64,000 nt of DNA, taken from Labyrinthula sp. Ha (taxonomy: Eukaryota; Sar; Bigyra; Labyrinthulida; Labyrinthulaceae). The first letter of the stretch is position 1. Each line of letters begins with the position of its first letter. Below the pieces are notes generated by a model, which was not told where the DNA came from, did not search any database, and worked only from the letters and a program-made list of their open reading frames with translations. The position numbers and the translations under genes were made by a program. Shown in pieces: positions 12,891 through 23,146 of this stretch. The stretch lies in assembly GCA_015227615.1 (NCBI GenBank), contig JAALGZ010000004.1, positions 992,001 to 1,056,000 on the forward strand, given 5' to 3'.

Positions 12891-13259
12891 ATGAAATCAT
12901 TGAACAGTTTTCGAATAAAAGCAGTTTTAGATCATGATTGTGATCCACAAAGTGCTATACAAGAATATCTTCCTAAGCAGAAGCGACATTTGGAACCAGC
13001 AAGAGCGAAAGAAAGAAAGCACTCAAAAGCTCGGCAAAATATATTCTTCCACAAGAAGGATTTGGAGAGAGGTGCCGTCCAATATAGGTCAAATGTAATA
13101 AAGAAAGAAGGACTCTTGAAACAAAAGTTTTCATCTGAACTTGGAGTGGGAAGAAGTGACGTCAAGTCTGTAGGAGTGCACGATAATTTTGGCGGATCAT
13201 TTTGGTACGAAAAGGCTAAACAGGAATATATACGTAAGCAAAGGAAAAGCAAAAATTAA
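12891..13259 (+). CDS. Small basic protein of unknown function
   Basis: 122 residues, starting MKSLNSFRIKAVLDHDCDPQ and ending FWYEKAKQEYIRKQRKSKN. Strongly basic and probably largely helical, with Lys/Arg-rich segments at about 28-50 and at the C-terminus. There is no membrane segment or signal peptide. Such composition is typical of small nucleolar, ribosome-biogenesis or RNA-binding proteins, but no family motif is recognised. It begins 90 bases after the preceding gene on the same strand and ends 31 bases from the stop codon of the convergent S28 peptidase gene. Confidence 0.65.
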   Translation: MKSLNSFRIKAVLDHDCDPQSAIQEYLPKQKRHLEPARAKERKHSKARQNIFFHKKDLERGAVQYRSNVIKKEGLLKQKFSSELGVGRSDVKSVGVHDNFGGSFWYEKAKQEYIRKQRKSKN

Positions 13260-13290
13260 ATTTGACTAAGAGTTACAGGCTGGAACAAAT

Positions 13291-14925
13291 TTAATCGACT
13301 ATAGTCAGATATTTTTTTGACTTGGACTCAAGACCATGGCCGCTTTCCTCAGGATAAAGCCAGCTGTGAACAGTAGTCTTGATTCTCTCTCTTGCTTTTA
13401 CAATCTCCTTGCTATCGGTCTTCTTCACCATATGAGTCCAAAAATGATGGGATGCTCCCTTTACAAGAAACGAGTATTCAGTTTCCCCATTGACGGAGGA
13501 TGCTCTCCAAGGATCAGCTTCACCATTAATATATAGGACATTCCCAGCCCCTGTTTTTGTTATAGCGACTCCGCCAAAAATATTATTCGTCTCTCTCATG
13601 CGGTTTTCATAGACATTCTTACTTTTAGTTAATGTAAATGCATTTCCACAAAGCTTGGTGAAATAATCAAGATTCAATATGTTTTCATTAGTATAGAAAA
13701 GACAGTCCTTCTTACAGGTTTGGTAAAAGCCCCTAAAAGATAAACTACAGGACCAGATATACCATTCAGTGCACGTTTGAAAGGTCCACACCCTATCCCC
13801 ATTTATGTCACTTTCGTCTTTAAGATCATTGACCATATCTTCATACGTCAAGTGAAAGCACTCCTGATCTTTAACATTCTTCTTCGCGTAAATTCGCTGG
13901 ATTCTACTTTTCTCCATACCGCGCTTAATAAATAAGTCGGCAAGAAGATCAATTGGCTCTTTCCCCTTATCAAGAAAATACTGGCATATTTTTTCTACAT
14001 TACACAGCTCTGTTGCGCAGTTAGGATCATTCTCTTGAATCTGAAAAGTATCGGTTAGCACCTGAACATAAAAGTTTTGGTTGTTCTTATCATACAGATC
14101 ATAGCGGGGGCAAAAGTTAAACTTTTGACGCATGACCTCCTGCCAAATATTATTAACTAAATATGAGTTAAGGACTTGAAATGCATTGCGAATTGCAGAG
14201 ACACACTCGTCTGAACCCCCCAGTGATATCAGAGCATAGATATCTTGCACAGCTTCAAAGAAACCAGAAAAATCTAAGGTAGCTTCAACAGGTGCCGAGC
14301 TAGCAACAGCTCCATAGAACTATAAATTAAATAAAAAGTATCATACCATTGTAGGATACTTAAGTCGTAGAAAGGATGCCAGCATTCCTGGATAACTACC
14401 CCCGAAAGTTATCCATTTAGTCTGCTCATAATCTAGCTCATAACTCTCCATCACTTCATCATAAATTGCCAACACATCTCTTAAAGCTTGTTCCGAGCTT
14501 AAATATTTAAGTTGATTTACACTTAATTTTTTGGTTGGGGTACTCTCACCATAATAACGATGCTCAATTGCAACAATTAGTGCTCGATATTCCTTGGCCA
14601 GCTTTACCATATATGAACAATGAACGTTGGTTTCTGCCTCCAGCACAACACTCTCGTCTAGCGGAGGCCCTTCTCCACCTACACAAAGAAAAACAAAGCT
14701 TGGTTGATCTCTTTTAGAAAATTTTTCTCGGTGTCGTGAGAATCTTGGCTTAACTTGAGCAAAGAACTCGTCACGAACAAAGTATCTCTGTTTCCAAGTT
14801 GCAACTGAGAGAGGTGTAAAGTGATCTAGTCGCTGATCAAAAATTTTGGTGAACTTTCCCGTGTTACATAGTGTATGTGGGGAAATGAAAGCTAGGAAGA
14901 GAAGTCTAGTCAATATCTTTTTCAT
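13291..14925 (-). CDS. S28-family serine carboxypeptidase (PRCP/DPP7-like), two exons
   Basis: Exons 14925-14347 and 14319-13291 joined across a 27-base intron give 535 residues. The N-terminus (MKKILTRLLFLAFISPHTLC) is a clear signal peptide, followed by the S28 hallmark FDQRLDHF at about 29-36. The nucleophile is Ser177 in FGGSYPGM; the intron falls shortly after, between TM and FYGAVASSAPV. The acid is Asp462 in NGEADPW and the base is His484 in KGASHHFW. Known S28 enzymes (lysosomal Pro-X carboxypeptidase, dipeptidyl peptidase 7) cleave after proline, and about 450-510 residues is usual, so this is full length. Expected site is lysosome/vacuole or secreted. It shares a 163-base divergent promoter with the 8-TM gene at 15089. 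Confidence 0.93.
14320..14346 (-). other. Mini-intron, 27 nt, in the S28 peptidase gene
   Basis: Starts GTATGATAC and ends ATTTATAG. Phase 0. Removing it restores the S28 sequence from KYPTM into FYGAVASSAPV. This is the shortest intron in the window. Confidence 0.93.
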
Positions 14926-15088
14926 CTGTTACAGTGTCTAAATCGTACATTTTATAACACACTTTTCGGAAAATGCCCAAAACTTTGACTAAATAGAAAC
15001 ACTAAAGAACCTAAACCGATAATATATGGAACGAATTCTTTTCCTCTCCTGCCAGAAGATAAATTTCAGAAACCCAAACAGTTAGTTT
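14926..15088. promoter_or_regulatory. Divergent promoter region
   Basis: 163 bases between the start codons of the S28 peptidase (minus) and the 8-TM protein (plus). AT-rich, with no motif identified with confidence. Confidence 0.35.
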
Positions 15089-15802
15089 ATGTGTATAATG
15101 GCTAGAAAAGATAGGGCAAGGGAACGTGTTGGAATTGGCGGTGGCTTTCCATTTATTATGCTACTTGCAGCTGTGATTCTCTTAACAGCGTCAGCTATTG
15201 AGTGCAGTAAAGGTGAATGTATAAGAGATGAAGAAATCGCAGTTGGACTTTCTGCTACATTACTCGTGCTGAACATCCTATACATCATTTTCGATAACTC
15301 AATTAGCGCAACTGTTAATGTTGTTATCTGTGTTTTCTTCGTGTTTCTCTGGGGATTCACTGCTGGTTACGTAACTTTCGAAGGTCCTTTTCTAAATCCA
15401 ACTAATGGCTACTTTGCAGCTTGGCTTGGAGCCGTTGCTTCTGTGGGATTGCTTGCATTTTACGTTTCTGAAGCTGGAACGCTTGGAAGAAATCTAAGTG
15501 CTTATGGATTACCTATCCTGATAATAGTTTTCGGTAGCATTGTTGTTATCATTGCAGGAGTAGCGAACGGATGTTGTGATACAGGTGACGATAAAATTGC
15601 TCTTATAGGAGGTAGTGTAAGCCTAGTGTTAGCCTTATTCCGGATCCTTTTACCTGGTGTTGTTGTTGTTGATTACCTGCTGTTCCTTTGGTGGCTTATC
15701 TTTGGGGCTATTCTAACCTTTGATGTGTTTGTTATGGCCAGTAATGGTTTCTTTGGAGCATGGGCGTGTTTATTGGCATCAGCTTATTTAGTTGGAGCTT
15801 GA
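15089..15802 (+). CDS. Eight-pass membrane protein made of a duplicated 4-TM unit
   Basis: 237 residues; an alternative start at the ATG at 15098 (MARKDR) would remove three residues. Eight hydrophobic segments are seen, at about 20-40, 53-70, 76-98, 109-130, 142-164, 171-190, 194-215 and 219-237. Each half of the protein ends with the same pattern, NGYFAAW at about 110 and NGFFGAW at about 219, so the protein looks like a tandem duplication of a tetraspan unit resembling MARVEL-type folds. Small loops with Cys (IECSKGEC, NGCCD) follow the first segment of each half. The family looks like the tetraspan proteins of unknown function found in algae and stramenopiles. No function is assigned. Confidence 0.8.
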   Translation: MCIMARKDRARERVGIGGGFPFIMLLAAVILLTASAIECSKGECIRDEEIAVGLSATLLVLNILYIIFDNSISATVNVVICVFFVFLWGFTAGYVTFEGPFLNPTNGYFAAWLGAVASVGLLAFYVSEAGTLGRNLSAYGLPILIIVFGSIVVIIAGVANGCCDTGDDKIALIGGSVSLVLALFRILLPGVVVVDYLLFLWWLIFGAILTFDVFVMASNGFFGAWACLLASAYLVGA

Positions 15803-18800
15803 TTGTACATACATAGTATCACTGGTTTAAGTGGATAAGTTTCTTATTCTAGCCTAGTTTGAAAAAATTGGATAAGGCTATAAGAAAAAGGTATCAAAAT
15901 TCAAGTAGCTTTTGGACCAGCTATTCTACTTCTGTTGTCAAATTTACTCTGTTTGCATCTCATATATGCATAGAAATATGGCTAAAATGTAAACAAGGAA
16001 AGAAACAGACTTGGCACTCGTGGGATTCTTTTAAGCATTCTTTGAGTGATTTATTAGTTGTTCGGCCACACTTGGAATCTCTTAAGCATCCTATTGGTTT
16101 TTACGATTGTAAAAGATACGTTTTAATGTATTTGAAGCTTCTGAGCAGGAGGCTGCTTGTTCACCCATTGAAGTATTTTTGTGGTAATCCACCACTGTAT
16201 AGATTTTCTGGAATATTCTCAGATGTTATTCTTACTAGACGTTGAATTTGATATATAGATACTTTACCAAAGAAGTATTGGTCCATATTTTTTTATTGCT
16301 AGGCATTTTTATTGACAAAATCTGTTTTTATAAATATTTGAAAATCAACTCAATAAGAAGAATTAAATCAGAATTATTTGATAAGAATCAAAATCCCAGT
16401 TCTCTTTTTGATAACCAAATTCAAAACAATCATCAAATGATTACAGAAAGAATTTATCAACGCCGACACCTGTTGCTAACACTCTTCAGCTTAACCTGAG
16501 TGTAGATCTTCTCTGTTAGTGAAATTCTGTATACCCACAGCCCACAGGTTTTCTTCTTTGGAGAGAGCTGTGATATTATGTGGTGTCAAAGCGCCAAGTT
16601 AATTTATCAACTTCACATTCCCTTATCTTCGTGGAATATCGAAAAGGATTTTTCTGCCTCAGTAGAGTGCTTCATGATTTTTCCAAAAGTGAGCTGCCAA
16701 TAGTTTCATCAATTTCCAATGTAGAAGATGCAAACAAAACATGTTGCATTGAAATAAATTAACCTTCCTTCAACGAAAGCAAATGGTTCAGACACTTTTT
16801 TCTTCGAGCTTGAGTTCGCAGTAGTTACAGATTGGTTACCAGTGAAGGAGGCCTACTTCCTCTTTTTACAATTTCAACTCATTTTTAAATGAACCCCTTT
16901 CTACCCTCCTTTTTGGTCGAGTTAATGACCTCCTGTAGCGCCAAAATGATTTTAAAGAGTTACTGGACTCTTTTGTTTTTTAGTGATAATGTGCTTTGAT
17001 AGTGAGATATAACCATCTCATTTAGAAAAACTCTTTGCTTTATGAAGACTGTTCACCTTGCGCAGTAAGCAGTTTCACCATTTTGGGGTTCTCGTTAATC
17101 ACTATTTGCACATTTGTGCTAGCTTTATCTCTTCTAATTTTCTTGTCAGAGAGATTAGGACATTACTATTAAACTTTTTCTTGGTTATTGCAATTGATAG
17201 TCCTTATTTGCTCAAAACATGTGCATGGGTCAAAATACTATTAACCTAAGAGAAACTTTAACCGACTCCTCTTGTAATTGGCAACAAGCAGAAGGAATTA
17301 AAGCCTGGTAAGGGAGGCCTTAAAAAAAGTTGTTGGATATTTTAAATGGGATGTAATCAAATTTCTAATTTCTGTTCTGCATAGATTTGGTTTCGTACAA
17401 TAGTTAAATTCCTCTCAGGCGCAAAACAACATATTCAAGATAATTAACGCGTACACATCATTCCAGAAGCGAAAAAATCATGATTGTGCTGCGATCAAAT
17501 GTGATCTTTTTTTGAAATCGACCTACGTGCTATCTAAGCTCAACAGGGATCATTATTAGGGTTTGGTAAACTCTACGTGTTTGTTTGTATCTTAGTTTAT
17601 CCGAAGTGCAACTACAATACATCACCGCGGTAGTGATATGACATGAGGCCTGAAGCTTATTTCGCAGGTACGGTTTATTAATAATTTTAAAGTTGTGGTT
17701 TTAACCGGCGATCATAAGATCTCCTCCTCTTGTAATTCTTGAAAAAATGACACTGGTTAAATATGTCATGAAGACCGTATGGTGTATTATTAGCAAATAC
17801 TACCAAATTCTGTTCTTGATTCGCATAATGGAGTTTCTTAAGTAATAACACTAAAAAAGCTATATAAACCTAACTTTTCTCCCCTGTTGCCCTAGTTCAT
17901 TCATTTTGAAATCACATTTCATATGATTTTGTGCGATTGTCAGTGTCTCGAAAGCACTAGATTAGACTAAACCAATCATTCTCATCCCTATATTTACAAT
18001 TTCTATATACTGGGCACCAAGAATATCTCATCGGAATATTTAATGAAAAAGGAAACATGAAACATCTTCATCGGCATTGGCGGAATACTTGACTGTTTTT
18101 TTGCAAAACAGTAACAAATCGAAGTAGTATACGAGCACCTCCGGTACTCATGTGAAAATTAGCCTAAATAGCTTGTTCCTTTTGTACAGCTTGGAATCTC
18201 GTGTATGAGCTTACAAGAGCTCGTTGTAGATATATGGTTGTTAATGCATATAATGAAAATAATTGGTTCAGTATTCATGTTTTCCTTGGTTATTTTGTGC
18301 AAGTATGTTAAGTTTTAACCTTGTTATGTAGGAGCAAAAGGAATTTAATACGTTCGAAATGATTAAAATAACCAACTTGGAGTTCTCTAGGCATAGAGAT
18401 CAATTAAATGGAGCTCTAAGTAGACCAGAAAGTTAAATTTATGGTCTTTTTAGGGAAATAAACCCTAACAGGATGAGGAAACAGCAGAACCAGCTATTAC
18501 AGCAAGCCAAACCCCCGAAACTACCTATTTAGCCGGCTGAAAGAATATACTGAAAATAAGCGAAATCCTTAAGAGAATAAAACCAAAGCAGCCTACTACA
18601 TGAACAATCTAAGAATTTTGCTCTGATCTTCCTTATAGGAAGTATTAACTCGTTCATAAATCCAGAGTCATTAGCATGTACAAAGTAGGTGGCAAACTCG
18701 TTGCTATAATAGTAGGCATTAGGTACTCTAGGATATTCTGAGCAGCTATTAGATAACATTGTGAGAGCCATAAAAACATGATTGAATAAATAAAAGCAAC

Positions 18801-20143
18801 TGCCGTTGGTCAAAAGTAGTATGTAATTCAAGCAAGAAAGTAATTCAAAGTGACTATTAATCAAGATGAATTACACCTAGTGATGTAATTTAAATCTTTA
18901 AGCTCCTCCAAACATTATATCAACTAGAATATTTTCTTGTTTTAAGCGAGAAGTTTTGCAACCAAACCGAGTAAAATTATAATGTGAAGGGAAGCTAGTA
19001 GTAAGTCACCAAAACCCAGATATCTAAGTAGTCAACTCTAACTATAGTTCAAACCCTAAATTGTTATTGCAGTCATTGGATAACATCTTCCTAGAAAAAA
19101 TTAGCCCAGAAAGTAAATCTATCCCTTGTTTAACTAAAATAGACTTCAGCACTTCTACAGTAGGTGATAAAGTAGTAGACACTAGACAATATTGTTACTA
19201 CATTGATGATAAAGTCCTCTTTGCATCAATAAACCGTAGAAAGAATTATACTACGTAGATAGCTCGTTTACATAATAGTTTAGGAATATGAAAATAATTG
19301 ATCATGTGTGTAGGTAGTGCGTGATTGAGCGTCATAGTATTGCTAAAAGAACGCAGCACCTAACAAAACTTATTTTTGAAGTTTGCGTGAATGAGTTGAG
19401 TAAGAACCACTATCAACATAGACATGACAGGCTGAAAAATTTTGAATCTAGCAACAAATTCTCAAGCTGCTAAACTTTTGACAACAGTGGAGGAGCAAAT
19501 GATATAATGTAAGAGGAAAATAACGATGAGACACCAAGACAATACATGGTCTCGAGTGGGTATGGCACTTTATAGAGCCAGCTGTTAGATCACTATATAA
19601 GATTCCAACCCTTTGCGCATCTGTTAGATGACGATATACTCTTCTAGAGGTTAAGATTTAGTTACTTTTGTATCTCTTGCTAGTGACTCAACGCATTCAA
19701 ATTTGCTCGACCAATTATTTTAAACCAAAAAAATCCAAATTAAATTGTTCTGACAAAGAGTATATGTAAATAGTGTTTACACTCTTAATTACATCACCTA
19801 CTCTAATGAAACACAATGCATAGGTGATAAAACCTAAGTGCATGTACGAAAACGACTAGATATGTTACACATATAGTAAGAACTGAAGAATCTTACTCTG
19901 GTGAACTTGTACTACAACAACAAAAAAGAGGAATTCTCTTAGGGAAGGAGTGCCTTTAATCTTAGTTAATTTAGTGCTACACCAATATTTTAAATTGAGA
20001 GATGGCTACAAAACATGTAATAAGCAGTAAAAGGAACAACCTAAGAGATAATATTTCCGCCACTAGCTAGTATGGTTATTTACCGAAATCTGAGTTTCTT
20101 TATCTGTTTCGCACAATCATTTAAGTCCCGTTATAATCATGGT
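15803..20143. other. Gene-poor AT-rich stretch
   Basis: About 4.3 kb without a convincing gene. A 128-codon open frame at 15859-16245 starts with TTG and has no recognisable domain. A stretch near 16350-16450 resembles the hAT-type repeat described at 47554. Other frames are short and of random-looking composition. No tRNA was recognised. Confidence 0.55.
16350..16450 (+). repeat. Decayed fragment resembling the hAT-type MITE
   Basis: The run containing AATCAGAATTATTTGATAAG, then AATCAAAATCCC and ATCATCAAATGATT matches, in the same order, the inner part of the MITE copy at 47554-47791. Intact termini are not seen. Much of the match is AT-rich, so chance similarity cannot be excluded. Confidence 0.35.
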
Positions 20144-22729
20144 TCAAAACACTAAGTTGAGAAAAAGAATACCCTTCTCAACCTGATTCTTAACCAGTAC
20201 TGTTTTTTTCAACTCCCGCCCAGAAGAGAATTTAAGTATAGTATCCTCAAACTGTTTCGTCGCCTCATAGACAACCTTTTTCTCATCAAGAGCACCTGCA
20301 AAATCAAATATACCTCGTTTTTTTCCATTTATCTGGAGTATTACTTTAATCGGTTTTAATTTCTTCAACGTTTTTAGTTTTCTCTCTTTCGGATATACAC
20401 ATTCTATGGAGTCTACCATGTTTTTGCTCTTTAACTCTTGAAACATCTGCTCACAGAAAGAAGGAGCAAAAGGCCACAACAATAACAAATAGTCTTTGAG
20501 GAGTTCTACAAATCTCTCATTGTTAGAACATTTGATTTCTTGTGCATTAATATCATTCTGCATCATATTAAAAAACTTCATTAATCTAGCAATTGCAACA
20601 TTTAACGTCTTTTCTATAAACACAACAGTTTCAAAATCCTGAATTAAAGAATTCAACTCTCTCTCCAAATTATCTAAAACCTGTTCAGAAACTGTTTCTT
20701 TTCCCTGTGACGTAATGACGTCATTAACAAACTTAAATATCCTATTCAACAAACGAACTTGGCCATGTAGCCCATTCTCTTCAAACTGAATTTCCTTCTC
20801 CGGAGGAGCTGCAAAAAGTGTAAACAAACGAACTACATCGGAGCCGTATTTTGCAACTAATTCTGTTGGATCAACTCCGTTCTGCTTACTCTTACTCATT
20901 TTTTCAAATACAACTTGTAATTCATCTGGATTTGCTTGCTTTACCTCATCAGGAAGAAGATATCGTCCATCTCTTATACTCTTGTATGTTTTCCCCAGAA
21001 CCATTCCCTGAGTAAGAAGTTCATTGAATGGCTTTTCATTTTTTATATGTCCTTCTTGAAATAAAACCAAGTTAATAAATCTTGCATAGAGAAGGTGAAG
21101 CACAGCATGCTCGATCCCTCCAATGTATAGGTCTACACCTTTGTTCTTCATCCACTTGAACACAATATCATCAAACCAAATATCACCAGACCGCTTTTTA
21201 GTAAGTAAATCTTGGTTGCAAAATAGTAAATAATAAAATGACGAATCAACAAATGTGTCTAATGTGTCAATTTCTCTTCTTGCAGGTGATGTACACTTTG
21301 GACATTTACAATAAACAAAATCAAGTACTGTTTTTTCTTCCTTTGAACATGCCTGTTTTGAAGCTAAAATTCGGTCAATCTCAGATCTTCCAAGCTTATA
21401 GAAAACTTCAGGAAACTTCACAGGTAAATTCTCTTTCTCCTCTAATACAAATCCACACGTTTCACAATCAACTACAGGAATCGGTGTTCCCCATAACCGC
21501 TGCCTACTTACAAGCCAATCCCTCATTTTATACTGAGTACTAACTCTGCCTAGCTTTTCTGCTAGTGTATGTTTCTTTTCATCAAAAACATACTCTTCTA
21601 GAGATACACTTTCCTCTTTTTTCATTTCTCTAATAAATGCGTTGTCTCGCTGATCATATTTTGGAACACCCATTACAGCACCTGAACCATAAGAAGAAAG
21701 CACATAATCTGCAACATATACTGGAAGTTTAACACCTGTTTTGGGGTGCAAGACATACATACCTAAAAAACATTTCTCTAAATTATGAAAAATTTTATTC
21801 TTCCTTTTAAACTCCTTCACAATCTCGTGATCTTCAGCAAGTGCAAGAAAAGTTACATCTTCTAAAGTATCTGCCTTTGTTGTGAAAACTTTTATTTTAT
21901 TCTTTGAATTAACAATTTCAAAATCAAATTCTATCCCTTCTGAACGACCTATCCACTGTTTTTGTAAATTTAATACTTTTTGTGGCCAATTTAAGCTTTG
22001 AAGACCATCAAACAATTTATCTGCTACACCTTTTTGGGTAATTCCAAAATACCAGCTATCTATTTCCTTCTCTTCAACAAATGCACCACTTCTCCAACTA
22101 CAATAATACAAAAGATAAAGTTCCACCTTCTGCCTTCTGCATCCACTTGCTCATTAGCTAATACTGTTTTATCAACTGGATCCCAATTTACTGTTGCTTT
22201 ATTTCTGTATGCAAATCCGGCCTTGTACATTTCGATAAACAGCCTCTGAGTATGTTTAAAATATGTTTCGTCATGTGTTTTCAGTACTAAAGTAAGGTAA
22301 AAAAAATACAATACACTGTGAATAATTTCTATTTGAAAATTTTATGTTTAAGAGTTCAAGTTGTTGCTGCATTTCTTTGATATTATTTTCTGTCCACTCT
22401 CTTGGAAGCATGTTGTGTTGAGTTGCTGCATTTTCAGCTGGAAGTCCGAATGAGTCAAATCCAATAGGAAATAACACATCATATCCTTTCAAAGTATAGA
22501 ATCTACATAGAACATCGGGTATCGTATAAACCCGTACGTGACCCATATGGAGAGCTCCACTTGGATAAGGAAACATTGGAAGAATGTATATGCTGTTGTT
22601 GATTCGCTCTTTTGGATGAGATGTCTTGCTAAGTATGTTAGAATTTTTTAATGTAGTTCTGAAAACAGGTCTTGGGCTTGTACTCAGTTGCCTTAAGTGA
22701 AAACTTGTTGCAGACACCAAACACTTCAT
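20144..22729 (-). CDS. LARS2: Leucyl-tRNA synthetase, bacterial/organellar type (three exons)
   Basis: Exons 22729-22315, 22286-22127 and 22097-20144 give 842 residues across introns of 28 and 29 bases. The class I signature is PSGALHMGH (HMGH at 61-64) and the second is KMSKS at about 591-595. The CP1 editing domain is present, with [12 protein letters not shown] and [15 protein letters not shown], as is the bacterial-type segment [15 protein letters not shown], which spans the second splice site. The enzyme charges tRNA-Leu with leucine. The bacterial rather than cytosolic architecture, and a basic, Ser-rich N-terminus ([20 protein letters not shown]), point to import into mitochondria or a plastid. 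The start codon lies 109 bases from the left LTR of element 1, which is inserted on the promoter side. Confidence 0.95.
22098..22126 (-). other. Mini-intron 2, 29 nt, in the leucyl-tRNA synthetase gene
   Basis: Starts GTGGAAC and ends TTGTAG. Phase 2. Removing it restores VDAEGRSWRSGAF, a block conserved in bacterial-type leucyl-tRNA synthetases. Confidence 0.92.
22287..22314 (-). other. Mini-intron 1, 28 nt, in the leucyl-tRNA synthetase gene
   Basis: Starts GTATTG and ends ACTTTAG, with a T-rich middle. Phase 1. Removing it joins RNYSQ to [10 protein letters not shown] in line with the family sequence. Confidence 0.88.
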
Positions 22730-22834
22730 GAATCATAAATTGTATTTTTCTTATGCAATTCTCGGGTAATCTCGTATTGAGATAAATATGAATTTTCCAA
22801 ATGATGTCGTTCTTCGAAAGAAAGTGGAAGCTGT

Positions 22835-22838
22835 CATA
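22835..22838. repeat. Left target-site duplication of element 1 (CATA)
   Basis: CATA directly before the left LTR is repeated directly after the right LTR at 29919-29922. Four bases is at the short end for Ty3/Gypsy elements. Confidence 0.7.
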
Positions 22839-23101
22839 TGTTAGTTCAAGTTTGAAATATATGGACTGAAATAAATTCTTATTACTAGCTGTTCAAATAC
22901 TCTTGAAATATGAGTACCTTGTAATATAAGCGGTTTAAGCGAATTAAGAGTTTAAGAAAATACAAAAAGAAAACTTATAATTTTATATTTTACTCTACTT
23001 TTTGCACAGCAAACTACTTTGAGAACAAGCCGATACAGTCGTCCTTTTGAAAGTCCGTAGAATTTGTAGAAAGAAGTTTATTTTTGGACTATAAACGAAT
23101 A
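22839..23101 (+). repeat. Left LTR of element 1 (263 bp)
   Basis: Begins TGTTAGTTCAA and ends AAACGAATA. It matches 29656-29918 over its whole length with two substitutions. The ends are TG..TA rather than the usual TG..CA. An AATAAA is present near the 5' end. Confidence 0.93.
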
Positions 23102-23146
23102 TTGATCAATATTCCCTGTGGCTTGATATTTTCAAAGATTTAGAGA

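Noticed and set aside
15859-16245. 128-codon plus-strand frame after the 8-TM gene
   Set aside because: It begins with TTG, has no domain or signal, and lies in AT-rich DNA next to repeat-like sequence; random open frame or relic is more likely.
18529-18864. 111-codon minus-strand frame
   Set aside because: Composition is hydrophobic and random-looking, with no family motif and no neighbouring coding evidence.
19061-19258. Frame containing CYYIDDKVLFAS, reminiscent of a reverse transcriptase active site
   Set aside because: Only this one short motif is present; flanking RT blocks, LTRs and other Pol parts are not visible, so the match may be chance.
22839-23101. Element 1 LTR as a possible solo LTR or tandem duplication
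   Set aside because: The second copy, internal coding region, purine tract and matching CATA flanks show a complete insertion.
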